Origin: Posidonia oceanica
Lineage: Eukaryota; Streptophyta; Magnoliopsida; Alismatales; Posidoniaceae
Length of the DNA stretch: 64,000 nucleotides
Direction of reading: 5' to 3'
Assembly (NCBI GenBank): GCA_037176725.1
Contig: JAZBRS010000026.1
Coordinates: 59,436,501-59,500,500 of the forward strand
The translations under genes and the position numbers were made by a program. Positions 1 to 11,200 of the stretch are shown here, piece after piece (position 1 is the stretch's first letter; the number at the start of each line of letters is the position of its first letter). The notes beneath the pieces are model-generated. The model saw nothing but the letters and a program-made list of their open reading frames with translations. It ran no database searches and was not told where the DNA came from.

Positions 1-1530
1 CTTATCATTCCTGGTTCTCTCTGTTTTGATAAGGCTTGTACGTATCATTCCTGGTTCTTTCCAGTTTGACAAGGCTTGTACTTATCATTCCTGATTCTTT
101 CCAGTTAGATAAGTCTTGTACTTATCATTCCTGGTTCTTTTCGGTTTGATAACTCTTGTACTTATCATTCCTGGCTCTTTCCGTTCGATAAGTCTTGTAC
201 TTATCATTCCTGGCTCTTTTCGGCTTGATAAGGCTTATACTTATCATTCCTAGTCCTTTCCGGCTAGATAAGGCTTATACTTATCATTCCTGGTCCTTTC
301 CGGCTTGATAAGGCTTGTACTTATCATTCCTGGTCCTTTCCGGTTTGATAAGGCTTGTACTTATCATTCCTGGTCCTTTCTGGTTTGATAAGGCTTGTAG
401 TTATCATTCCTGGTTCTTTCCGGTTTGATAAGGCTTGTACTTATCATTCCTGGTTCTTTCCGGTTTGATAAGTCTTGTACTTATCATTCCTGTTTCTTTC
501 CGGTTTGATAAGTATTGTACTTATCATTCCTGACTCTTTCCGGTTTGATAAGGCTTATACTTATCATTCCTGGTTCTTTCCGATTTGATAAGTCTTGTAC
601 TTATCATTCTTGGCTCTTTCCGTTCGATAAGTTTTGTACTTATCATCCCTGGCTCTTTCCGGTTTGATAAGGCCTGTACTTATCATTCCTAGTCCTTTCC
701 GGTTTGATAAGGCTTGTACTTATCATTCTTGGTCCTTTCCGGTTTGATAAGGGTTGTACTTATCATTCCTGGTCCTTTCCGGTTTGATAAGGCTTGTACT
801 TATCATTCCTGGTTCTTTCCGGTTTGATAAGGCTTGTACTTATCATTCTGGTTCATTCCGGTTTGGTAAGGCTTGTACTTATCATTCCTGGTCCTTTCTA
901 GTTTGATAAGGCTTGTACTTATCATTCCTGGCTCTTTCCGGTTTGATAAGGCTTGTACTTATCATTCTTGGTCCTTTCCGGTTTGATAAGGTTTGTACTT
1001 ATCATTCCTGGTCCTTTCCGGTTTGATAAGGCTTGTACTTATCATTCCTGGTCCTTTCCAGTTTGATAAGGCTTGAACTTATCTTTCCTGGTCCTTTCCG
1101 GTTTGAAAAGCCTTGTACTTATCATTCCTGGTTCTTTCTGGTTTGATAAGGCTTGTACTTATCATTCCTAGTTCCTTCTGGTTTGATAAGGCTTGTACTT
1201 ATTATTCCTGGTCCTTTCCAGTTTGATAAGGCTTGTACTTATCATTCCTGATTCTTTCCGATTTGATAAGGCTTGTACTTATCATTCCTGGTTCTTTCCG
1301 GTTTGATAAGGCTTGTACTTATCATTCCTGGTTCTTTCCGGTTGTTAAGTCTTGTACTTATCATTTCTGGCTCTTTCCGATTTGATAAGGCTTGTACTTA
1401 CCATTCCTGGCTTTCTCCGGTTGATAAGTCTTGTACTTATCGTTCTTGACTCTTTCCGGTTTGATAAGTCTTGTATTTATCATTCCTGACTTTCTCCAGT
1501 TGATAAGTATTGTACTTATCATATCTGGCC
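1..1530 (+). repeat. 40-bp tandem array in the 3' region of retroelement RE1
   Basis: About 38 head-to-tail copies of a unit close to CTTATCATTCCTGGTTCTTT followed by CCGGTTTGATAAGGCTTGTA. A few units are 38-39 bp. The array runs off the left edge. Each unit contains CTTATCA and its inverse TGATAAG about 26 nt apart, so each can fold into a hairpin. Units differ by scattered substitutions and there are no spacers. The position, upstream of a polypurine tract and LTR, matches the variable 3' untranslated region known in Tat/Ogre elements. Confidence 0.95.
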
Positions 1531-2249
1531 CTCTTTCGCGGTCGATGGGTCTGAAACCTATCAATTGTTGTGCACACCTTTTCTTGCTTGCCTTCTCAGC
1601 GTAAAAGATGCCCTCTTTTCTTTCGTGCAGGAATTTTGCTCCATTTATTCCGTGCTGCTCTAGCCATTTGCTTGCTTCCTCGGGCGAGGACAAGCTATCT
1701 TTCTTTCCAGGCTGACAGCCCAAACTGCTCAGTTGACACCTGTCATAACTGTCCAACTCTTCTTTTGAAGCCAACGGTGCTTTGGCTGTCCTTTGGTATC
1801 ATCCCCCTGATACCAAGGGCATCTTATTTTGCTGCCCTTAGTATCTTCCTTGGTTTGGTAGTCTTAGCTACCCAGATGACATCCGTCACCTTGTCAGGCA
1901 TTCTTCCTTTGGGTCGATAACCCTAACTATCCGTTGACGAGTCCGTCAACTCATAATCATCTGCATCACATACATGCATCGCCCGCGTCTCCCCCGTGGA
2001 GTTCAGCGCGGCGAACGTTAGCACAGGTTTTACTTTAGCATTAGCATTACTGCATCTCATTGCATTGCATCGCATCTGCATTTGCATTTGCATTCGCATT
2101 GTGGCGAAGAGTCATGATTTCCAGTGTATCCGTCGCATAAGTGACTCAAGCCTACAGTAACTTTGTGCTCCTGTTGGCGTCAGGAGGGGTGTCTTGTCAA
2201 CCCTGAGTAGTGGCCTTGGTTCCCTTGACGTCACTCAGGGAGGGGCATC
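1531..2249 (+). mobile_element. RE1 internal 3' region ending in polypurine tract
   Basis: Non-coding sequence between the 40-bp array and LTR E. The last 250 bases, from the GCATT-rich stretch to CTCAGGGAGGGGCATC, are similar in reverse complement to 33881-34110, the sequence next to the 3' LTR of element F. That shared end is what identifies it as the internal region next to a 3' LTR. The purine-rich CAGGGAGGGGCAT at about 2236-2248 is the likely polypurine tract that primes plus-strand DNA synthesis. No convincing ORF is present. Confidence 0.7.
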
Positions 2250-5200
2250 AGTAGACACCCCATTTTGACTTCCTGGAAGATGGTGGACCCTCCTGTAAGC
2301 TCTCTCGGACTCTGGGATAGCCAATTTCCACTAAAACCCCATCCGAACCCTAAAACCTCACCAAAAGACTCCCAACCATCACCCAAGCCTTCCTAAGCTA
2401 TAGCCCACACCTAACCTAAGCCAAAATACCAAAAACAGCCTCTAAACCACCCTTGGGATGTTAGACGCTGGCACAGCCAGCGTCCAATGTTGGACGCTAC
2501 ATATGCTAGCATCCAACGTTGGACGCACTGCGTGCTAGCGTCCAACGCGTCGGCCGCAGCAGCCCATTCGCTCGCCCTCCACCACGCCCAGGGCCACCCT
2601 CTGCTAGCTCTGCCGTTCCCCACGGACCACCCAGCCACTTGGCTCACCCCCGGAGTCAGTACCTCACCCCGGTGCCGCCTGTACAGCACCACCTACCCAA
2701 CTTTCTCGCCGCACGTTCGTTTGGACACTATCGGCCACCCTTTGCCGACCTACTCCGCGCCGCGCACGCCACCTCCTCACCTACCACGATAGTCTCCCAG
2801 AGCCTGCTCCTGTGCACGCCACCTCTGGTCACCAACCCCGCAACGTGCTCCTGCCATCCCTTGCCATCTCCTACCAATGCCAGACAACCCAAACAAAACT
2901 CCGAGAACCCATCATTCTAGACAACACCACACCCATTTGCTGAAAAATTGAGAGCTTCCAGAGCCTTATGCGAACCACCACGAGCGTTCCTCAACCCTCA
3001 GCTACTTTCCCAGACCTTCTCCCGTGTCCCAGTAGCTCGACGAAGTTAAGCTCGCCACCTTCATCCACCTCGCCAGGAGCGACAGCAACCAGCCCTCTAA
3101 GCTGCTAACAGGTAGGCTTCTCTTCACCTTTACCTCGCATGCTTCTACGGTAGTGTGTTAGGCCGGTTTGCACGCACACACACACCCCCTTTGTTGGTCG
3201 GAAAAGCCTCGGCTGCCAGCCGTGAGGAGGAGGAGGTGGGTGGAGCAATCCACCCACCCATTTCTGGTGCCGAGCATATGGACATGCTCGTCGTCACTCA
3301 CTCTAGCTTCCTAGCTAATTGGTTTGAGATTTTTGGTCGATTTGGCCACTAATCTTGGCCGAGAAAGATCCCGACCTGTTGGACGCACTACTTGGTGTGT
3401 CTAACGTTGGACATGCTCTGCACCAGCGTCCAACACTCATGCAGGTCCTTTCATTTATTTTATTTTGATTTTGCTTCCATATTGCTATGATTTGAATGCT
3501 ATTATCTGTGGGTTTTCATTGCATGCTTTCCATCATGTTTCCAAGTGCCATGTTATGCTTACCTAGTGTTAATCTTGCCTTGGATTTATATTTATGCTTC
3601 TGAATGCCATGCTTTTCTCTGTGTTGGACGCTGATGCACACTGCGTCCTATATTGGACGCTGGTGTGTCCAACGTCCAACGCTTCTGCATGCTTACAAGT
3701 GCCTTAATGCTTGCATGATGCTATTATCTCTTATGATTGCTTGATCCATGCATGTATGATTGCGTTTGGGCTCTATGGCAACTGCTTTCAAGTTTACAAG
3801 TTCTTTATCAAGTTTGCAAGTTGGTTTTCATGGATGCATGCTCCTTTGTTTCCCTATACATGCCTCCTAATGCTTTGTCTTTAGGATACTTGCCTGATCC
3901 ATGTTGCATGCCTTGGTTTAGCCTATTTTCAGTAACTTGGATGCATGTTTAAGTGGCCCTCGAGCTTAGTTCCCCTTGCAGCTTGATGTGCCTCTTTTCT
4001 GTGTTGGACGCACATACACTCTGCGTCCTATGTTGGACACAGATACACTCTACGTCCTATACTTCTGCATGTCTGTCTATGCCTTAGTGCTTGCATGATG
4101 CTATTATCTCTTATGATTGCTTGATCCATGCATGTATAATTGCACTTAGCTTCCATAGCAACTGTTTTCAAGTTTGCAAGTTTTTCCATCAAGGTTGCAT
4201 GCAGGTTTTCTTGGGTGTCTGCTCCTTCTGTGTTGGACGCTGATGTTTCCAGCGTCCTATGTTGGACGCTGGTACATCTGGCGTCTTACATCCCAGCTTC
4301 CTGTTTTCTTGTGCATGCTTCTTAAATGCCTTATTTTGCAGGATGTTTGTTTCCCATGCGTGCATGCTTTGCTATGGCTTGTTTACAGTAACTTAAATGC
4401 ATGCCTAAATGTCATTTTATCTCTTTGCATGCCATTTTGCCATGTTTCTGTTTGCCCTATGTTGGACGCAGAGCTCTCTTGCGTTCAACGTTGGATGCTA
4501 TGTTTTCTAGCGTCCAACACCCTGCTCTGTCTTAAACCACGATCATGCCTGCATCATGCCTTTAAATCTTTCTTTTGGCTGCTTATCTTGACTTCCTTGC
4601 ATGATCTACATGCCTGCCACTGCCATATTGCATTTGCATTATGTTCATACAGCCAGCATGCATGTATTTCATTTAAAAACCTGGCTTAGTTGTTGGACGC
4701 AGAAGATCACTACTTCTAATGTTGGACGCTGGTGATCACTACGTCCAATACCCTCTACCATTTTAAAATCATTCTGATGCTTGCATTTGATTTTTGAACT
4801 TTGTGCCATGATATTTTAGCTCGGTTTATCTGCCTATAGCATTCACATTGCATTAAATCCATGATTTCCAAGCTTACATGCATGTTTCCTTCGCAGCTTT
4901 CCTGTCCTCTGTGCTGGACGCTGGAAGCACCTGCGTCCAACATAGGACGTTGGTCTTTCCAGCGTCCAACACTTTACAATTGGCTGAATTCTATTTTAAG
5001 CACCGATTTCGTTTCGCTTTTCGCTTTCTGCGCTTTATTGCCTCCGACACATGCCTTGACACTAATGCTTGCTGTCGGACTGCTGTTTTCCGTCTTACGT
5101 CTTGCATTGCCCGCTTTCCCGTGGTTTTTCACCTCGAACCTGTTTCCCCTTTGCATGTCGTATACTTGCATTGCATGGTTTTATTTTATGTTTTGTTTCC

Positions 5201-5812
5201 CCTTTGCATGTCGTACACTTGCATTGCGTGGTTTTACTCGGCGTTTTGTTTTCTCACCTACATTGCATTTAGGGCAATGATGCTTACTATCTGTAGTTCT
5301 TACGAACCAGGGTTCACCCGATTCGGAACACAGGCAGCGCTGCTGAGCACATAGACTGCACGTTTAATTCCCATGCATGGTATTCAAGCGTTCAGGCATT
5401 TAAGCATACATAGCATGGCAGAGCATCCATCGCCCCTTGGGCGTACAATAAAGGCAATCATTGCCGAAATTCCTGCAAATGCGAGCGATTAGCCTTGAAG
5501 GACTGATTCCTCGGGCGTGTCGGGGACGCCTAACACCTTCCCCACGCGTAACAGGAGTCCTTACCCTTTCTTTGGCCCGTAATGACCATTTTACCCTCAT
5601 CCTTGGCACGAGTCATACAATTTGCATAGCATTGTATTCATCTGCATGTTTTCTATGCTTTCCTCGATTTTCCTCGTCTTTCCGATAATAGACTAGGTGG
5701 CGACTCTGTTTTGTCTTATCTTTTGCTTTCCTTCTTCGCGTCGCTGTCCGTGAAGACCTCTCTCTGTTCGGACCCTCGCCGGTCTGATCCTCCCGAGACG
5801 GGCATATTCACA
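2250..5812 (+). mobile_element. LTR E: 3' LTR of plus-strand element RE1
   Basis: It begins with a degenerate TGTAGACACCCC (first base changed to A at 2250) directly after the polypurine tract and probably ends at ...GGCATATTCACA. The start matches the family opening also seen at 8298, 22968 and 28135. The conserved box CCTAACACCTTCCCC is at about 5480-5565 and a PBS-like TGGCGACTCTG at 5698-5708. Length about 3.56 kb. A 53-bp direct duplication lies near 5141-5250. The sequence after 5812 is the 77-bp array of element G, so RE1 appears to have inserted into G; the other end is outside the window. Confidence 0.75.
2455..4975. repeat. Clusters of short palindromes (TTGGACGC / GCGTCCAA) in LTR E
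   Basis: Eight or nine clusters, at about 2455-2550, 3378-3450, 3622-3685, 4002-4058, 4230-4290, 4458-4518, 4690-4752 and 4908-4972, carry TTGGACGCTGG followed closely by its inverse CCAGCGTCCAA. The intervening sequence is rich in GCATGC-like words and is not conserved between clusters. They are dispersed, not strictly tandem. The role is unknown. Confidence 0.85.
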
Positions 5813-6300
5813 ACAAGCAAGCAAGACTTTGTCCGCTCGGACAAAGTCACATAGAAGCAAACATGTCCTCGTCCACACGGAGTGAGGAAGCAAGCAAGCT
5901 AGACTTTGTCTACCCCGACAAAATCACACAGGAGCAAACTTGTCCTCGTCCGCACGGAGCGAGGAAACAAGCAAGCAGGACTTTGTCCGCCCGGACAAAG
6001 TCATGCAGGGGCAAACTTGTCCTCGTCCGCACGGAGCGAGGAAACAAGCAAGCAGGACTATGTCCACTCAGACAAAATCACGCAGGAGCAAACTTGTCCT
6101 TGTCCACCTGACACGAGGAAGCAAGCAAGCAGGACGTTGTCCGCCCAGACGAAGTCACGCAGAAGCAAACTTGTCCTCGTCCGCACGTAGTGAGGAAACA
6201 AGCAAGCAGGACTTTGTCCACCCGGACAAAGTCTCGCAAGAGAAAACTTGTCCTCGTCAACCTAACATGAGGAAGCAAGAAAAGGGACTTCATCCGCCCA
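5813..6300 (-). repeat. 77-bp hairpin tandem array in the 3' region of element G
   Basis: About six copies of a 76-78 bp unit. Each holds a strong palindrome, GACTTTGTCCG and CGGACAAAGTC separated by two or three bases, and a second weaker one, TCCTCGTCC ... GGAGCGAGGA. Unit starts fall near 5824, 5902, 5980, 6056, 6132, 6210 and 6286. The array abuts the end of LTR E. It occupies the same relative place in G as the 48-bp array does in F. Confidence 0.9.
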
Positions 6301-8292
6301 GAGGGAAGTCACGTAGAGAAGCAAGCTGATAAGTCTCGGACTTACCAACCGAAAAGGGCTTGATAGGATAAGTTACAGACTTATCGACTGGAGATAACGG
6401 AAGTACCAAGACCCAGGGGTATGGCAGAGGTCCGTAGATGGTCCCGTGACAGTTAAGGGAGTCAGCTTGGAGAGTGGAATCGCCAATCCGCAACTACGTC
6501 GCTCTAAGGGGCAGCTAGTGGCTTCTGCTCTCATAAGGGCTCATTTGCAAATATGCCAGATGCAGAGGCGCTGCTGCAGATTTCCCAACTGCGGGACTCT
6601 GCTCTTGCTGAGTTGTGTTGTGCTCTGAAGAATGTATCAGACTGACGGAGCGTTCCGTGGACATGCTATGGGGTGCTCTGCAATTTTGCGGAAATACAGG
6701 GGTATCATTGCAAATTTCCCAACTGAGGGTGCTTGGTGGTCTTGCTTGACCCAAGGGCAATTGATGGATGCTGCGGCTGAGTATCCCGCCTGGGAATCAC
6801 TCGGAGTAGTTCCGACATTGATTTGCTGAGATTCTGATATTTGGATAAACTACTGGGGCTTTCTTGTAGTTTTTCCTTGCACTGAGATTTCTGGCAACTG
6901 CTTTTGACTTTTGTGAGCTGTCATTGTCTGACGGTGACCTCCTCATGGTTCCGAGGGGTTATGCCATGGTTCTGTCCGAGATCTGGGTAGATTCAACACT
7001 TTCACAAAAGTTAGGGGCCTGTTTGCTGTTTCTTGAATGCGAGGAAATGTGCTACCATTCTGCTAGCTTCACTGTTCCCCTGGGTTTATCTACAGTTGAT
7101 GCAATAATGCTGGGCATGAGTAGGGTTCTGCCAACTGTTGGGAGCAAGCTCGGCACTTTTGCCAAAGCTGAGGACCTGTACGCAGCTTTGCAAAACTACG
7201 GGGGTAGCTTGCAATTTTGCCAAGTACTACTACAATGCCGCCTATTCCAGGGCATTTGTGATGCGGCGAGCACTAAGAGATATCACTGGAGTCCATGACA
7301 AACATGATTGGAGTTTTGCCAAATTAGGGCGGTGATCTGGACTTTCCTACAAAAGTTAAGGGCTCATCTGTAATTTTCCCAAGTAGAGGGAGCGTTCTGC
7401 AAATTCATCATTTTCAAGGGTTTTCTGACAATTTCCAATAGACCCAGAGTGCATAACCATTTCTACTGAGCTGGCGAGGTGTTGGCACAATTTAGCAAAA
7501 GTTGGGGGTGCAACCGTAATTTTACTGGGTAAATTACATTCAGGACCTTGAACAAGTTTGCTGGGAACGGTGCGGAATTTCAAAACTCGTCACCCCACCA
7601 GACCAACCGTTTGTAACTGACTCAATGCATCAGGGTCCATATTTAGCAAAAATCACAACATAACACTATTCCTTTATTTTTTTTTTTCAAACCACTTTTT
7701 CCTTCTTCGAAAGCCCCTATCTTTCCTTCCTCTTTTCCCTTCTCATCTTCTTCCACCCAACGTAGACCATGCCTCTCCTCTCCTCCTCCTCCCATTGTGT
7801 GCTGTAGCTAGGGCAAAGGGCTCCAGCAAGGTGCGACGTAGGAAGGTGCGCGGCGAGGGCGCACGGGCGACGTGCGGCGGCAAGTGGGCTCGGCTGTGTG
7901 CCGTGAGGGTGCGCGAGCGCATAGGAGGCAGTCGGCAGTTGAGGGCTTCTCCGGCGAGCTCAGAATGGTAACCCCAATCTTCCTCCCCCCTTCCTCCTCT
8001 CCTCACTGTGCGTACGCCAGCGAGGAGACGCACGCGAGGGTCCGGTCCGTGACGGCTCGGGTCGGCGGGCTATAGTGGCCGCTGCTGTGGCTGCTGCGGT
8101 GCGGCCTGGGCTGGAGGGCACGCGAGGGCTGGTGGGGCTCGTGCGCGGCATGGGTGCCGCACGGCGATGGCTTGCGGGCTGTTGTGGGCCCGGCTGATGA
8201 TGCAGTGGCCGGTCCAGCCATTGCCAATGCCCCCCCTTATATATATTTTTTGGAATGAAATCCATGGCCTAAATTCCCTGATTTCTTCATTT
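6301..8292. other. Remaining 3' region of element G and unassigned sequence
   Basis: Bases 6330-6470 resemble 35274-35400 of element F, including a shared GGTCCGTAGA(T/C)G and CCCGTAACAGTTA-like stretch, which supports assignment to the 3' region of G. From about 6540 to 7560 a degenerate motif like CAATTTTGCCAAAAGTTGGGG recurs irregularly about ten times. Bases 7660-8240 hold a T-run, a CT-rich tract and a GC-rich block. I see no supported gene; the short ORFs here have no recognisable domains. Confidence 0.4.
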
Positions 8293-8297
8293 ATAAT

Positions 8298-11200
8298 TGT
8301 TGATACCCCATTTTGACAGGCTTGAATCAGTTGAAATCCTCTGGCGACTTCTGGATTCAAACCTAGGTCAAAACTACACAATCCTTTTCATCCTACCCTT
8401 CAAAACAAGCCTAAACTTAACCCAAGATTACACCCTTATTCCTAGCCCAAAACTTACCCAGAAACCATAGAAAAACTCACCATTCCCAACTTAGCAAACC
8501 TACCCAAACACTTAGAAATTTCCAACCCAAAACCACTCCCAAAAACCCTAGAAAACCTAGGTAAAACTACCCTTTTTCTACACCTCAAAACCCTTCCAAA
8601 ACTTCCTCAAAACTAAACCAAAACCCTAGGTCTCACACTAGAGACCCTAGACTACACACTCCTCAATTTTCACTCCTTTCTGAAACTTCTAAACCGTCCA
8701 TTTACCCAAATTATCCTTTTCTCTCTCCTAGATTATTCTTTTCTCTCTCCTCTCTCTCTCTCCTGATTATCCTCCTTCTTTTCACCCCCTTCTCTCTCTT
8801 CTTCTTGCCTGGCTGTGGGCCCCCTTGTGCATCTATCTCTTCTCAATCTTATTTCTATTTTTATCCTATTTTTAGTATTTTCTTTGGTTTTCAAAAAATT
8901 ATTTTCTTTCAACTCCTCTCTTTCCCCTTTATTGCTCCATTTCTCCCTTTTCCTCTTCCTTTTAATTTCCTTTCCCTTTCTCTTACTAAATTCCTAAAAA
9001 TCCTTAAAAACCCTCTAAAACATTAAAACAGAAGGAAAGCAAACTAAAACCCTAAAATAAATAATTAAAAACTTAAGCAAACCATTAAAAAACCAAAAAC
9101 CTAACCAAATTTAGCTAAAATGGAAAACCATGAATACAAGCTAAAAGACGCAAAACAAACAAAAAGAAAATACTGTGAAATCAAGGAAAAAACTGAAATG
9201 AAACCAAAACAAGCAAAAGTAAAGACCCTACTAAAAAACAATAAAAAACAACTCCTAAAAAGAAAAGAAAACAATTAAAAAACGCCAAGGCAACTAATTA
9301 AGAAAAGGAGAAACATAACTTAGCAAATCTAAAAATTCAAAAAACCTAATTAAAAGAAAAAAACAAACAATCAAAAATCTAAAAATGCCTAATTAAAAAA
9401 CTTAACAACAAGACCTAACTTAAAAATATATATATATATATTAAAAGAAATTAACAAACAAAATCAAATCTAAAAGGAAACTTAAACAAAACCCTAAAAA
9501 AGATTAAAATCAAAAGCCAAATCTCACTCTAATTAATCTAAAAGCAAACTTTAAAAAATCTAATTAACATCCCAAGTATGTAGCAAGAAAAACATAACTA
9601 AAAAAAAAACAAACAACTTAAAAGACTTAACAAACATTTAAACAAAGTCAAAAACAAATCAAAAACAAAGAAAACCCTAAAAACCCTAATCAAAACTAAA
9701 TCCCTTTAAACCTAATTAACTAATAAAAACGATCATTAGAAAACTTAATCAAAGTCCTAACTTAAAACACAACTATTTTAAAAATCTTTTCTATTTTTAT
9801 TTTATTTTTATCTAATTTATTCTCCTTCTTCTTTCCCCTTTCTTTCCTTCTTCCTTCCTTTCTATGATTTCTTTCTTTCTTCTTTGATTTCAGTCCGGCC
9901 CAATTGCAGCCCTCTCCCTCCTTCCTTCTTTTTTCTTTTTCTTTTTTCGCGCACGGCCCGGCCCATGCCAACCTTCCTTCTCCCCTTCCACCCTTCTTCT
10001 TCTTCTTCCTTCTTCAGCTCCTTCTCCCGCGAACCAACTCCCTCCTCTTCTTTCAAATTCAATCTTCTCCCTCTCGGTCCAATCCAGCAACAGCTCGCTT
10101 CTCCTCTCTCGTCTCTCAGCGCCTTTTCCGGTGGGCACTTACTGCCTGTCGTCTCCCCGTTCTCCTCTCCAATCAGCTGCAGTCTCCGCGCCGATGGATT
10201 TGAATTCCACAGCTCGCACGCAGCTCAACTTCCTCCTCTGTTAAAAACCAGCTCCAATCCCTCTCCTTCACCACCTTGGCCCTCCTGAGAGAGAACGTCC
10301 AGAGAGCATCCAGAGAGCACCAGAATCCCTCCAATTCTCCTCCTCTGAATTCAGCAGATCTCCTCCTCCTCTTTCCCTGACACCAGAGCCTCCAACTCTC
10401 AAACTGCTCCCAATTCACTCCCCAATCTCACCCAAACTTCCAGCAGAACAGCCCATCCTTCCGCGCCCGAAGCCATCCCCGCGTTTCCCCTCATCCACCT
10501 GAAATCCACAACAGAACCCAACACTCCACCTCTTCCAGAATTCCCAGCATTTCAGCCCACCAACCCTTACAAACTCCGCCACCAAACTCCCCAGTACACC
10601 ACCATCCCAGGCCACCTGAGCCTCAGCCTTCACCCCCACTGCAGACCCAACCTTCCACAACAAACACCTGCACCCAATTTCTGTCTGAAATCAACCTAGC
10701 AGCTATCTTCCACCTCAGGCCTCCACAACTCAATTCAACCGCCCAGAAACACTCACCAGACCTCCAGAAGCTTGCCGGTGCCCTCCAGCTGATCCAGAGA
10801 GCGGCGGACACCTCCACCCACCCCTAGCGACCTGTAGAGCACCCACTGAAGTCAGATTTCACGCCGGTCATCGAAACTCCGCTCCGACCATCCAGGAAGC
10901 TCCGGAGCACTCCATTGACCAGTTCCCAGCACTTCCGAGCCGTCGACAGCACCCGCAGCGACCGGTCCAACCTCACCGGCAACCTCTGAATCAGCCGACG
11001 TCGGGGGAGCATCTCAGCCAGCAGAACAGGTACCCCCCTTTCTCCCTTAGCTTCGGTTCTTTCTCTTCTTGCTTCTCTGCCTCTTAGAATAGGATTCCGG
11101 CCCCTGTCGCGGATAGTCAGCGCCGCCGTCTGCTTTCTTCTCCAGCGAGCCCAGATCCCGTTCCGCCGCTCCGGTCATTGAAACTCCGCTCCGACGGCTG

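Noticed and set aside
1..1530. CRISPR-like regular repeats
   Set aside because: Units are directly joined with no unique spacers, the DNA is plant nuclear, and the array sits in an LTR retroelement 3' region.
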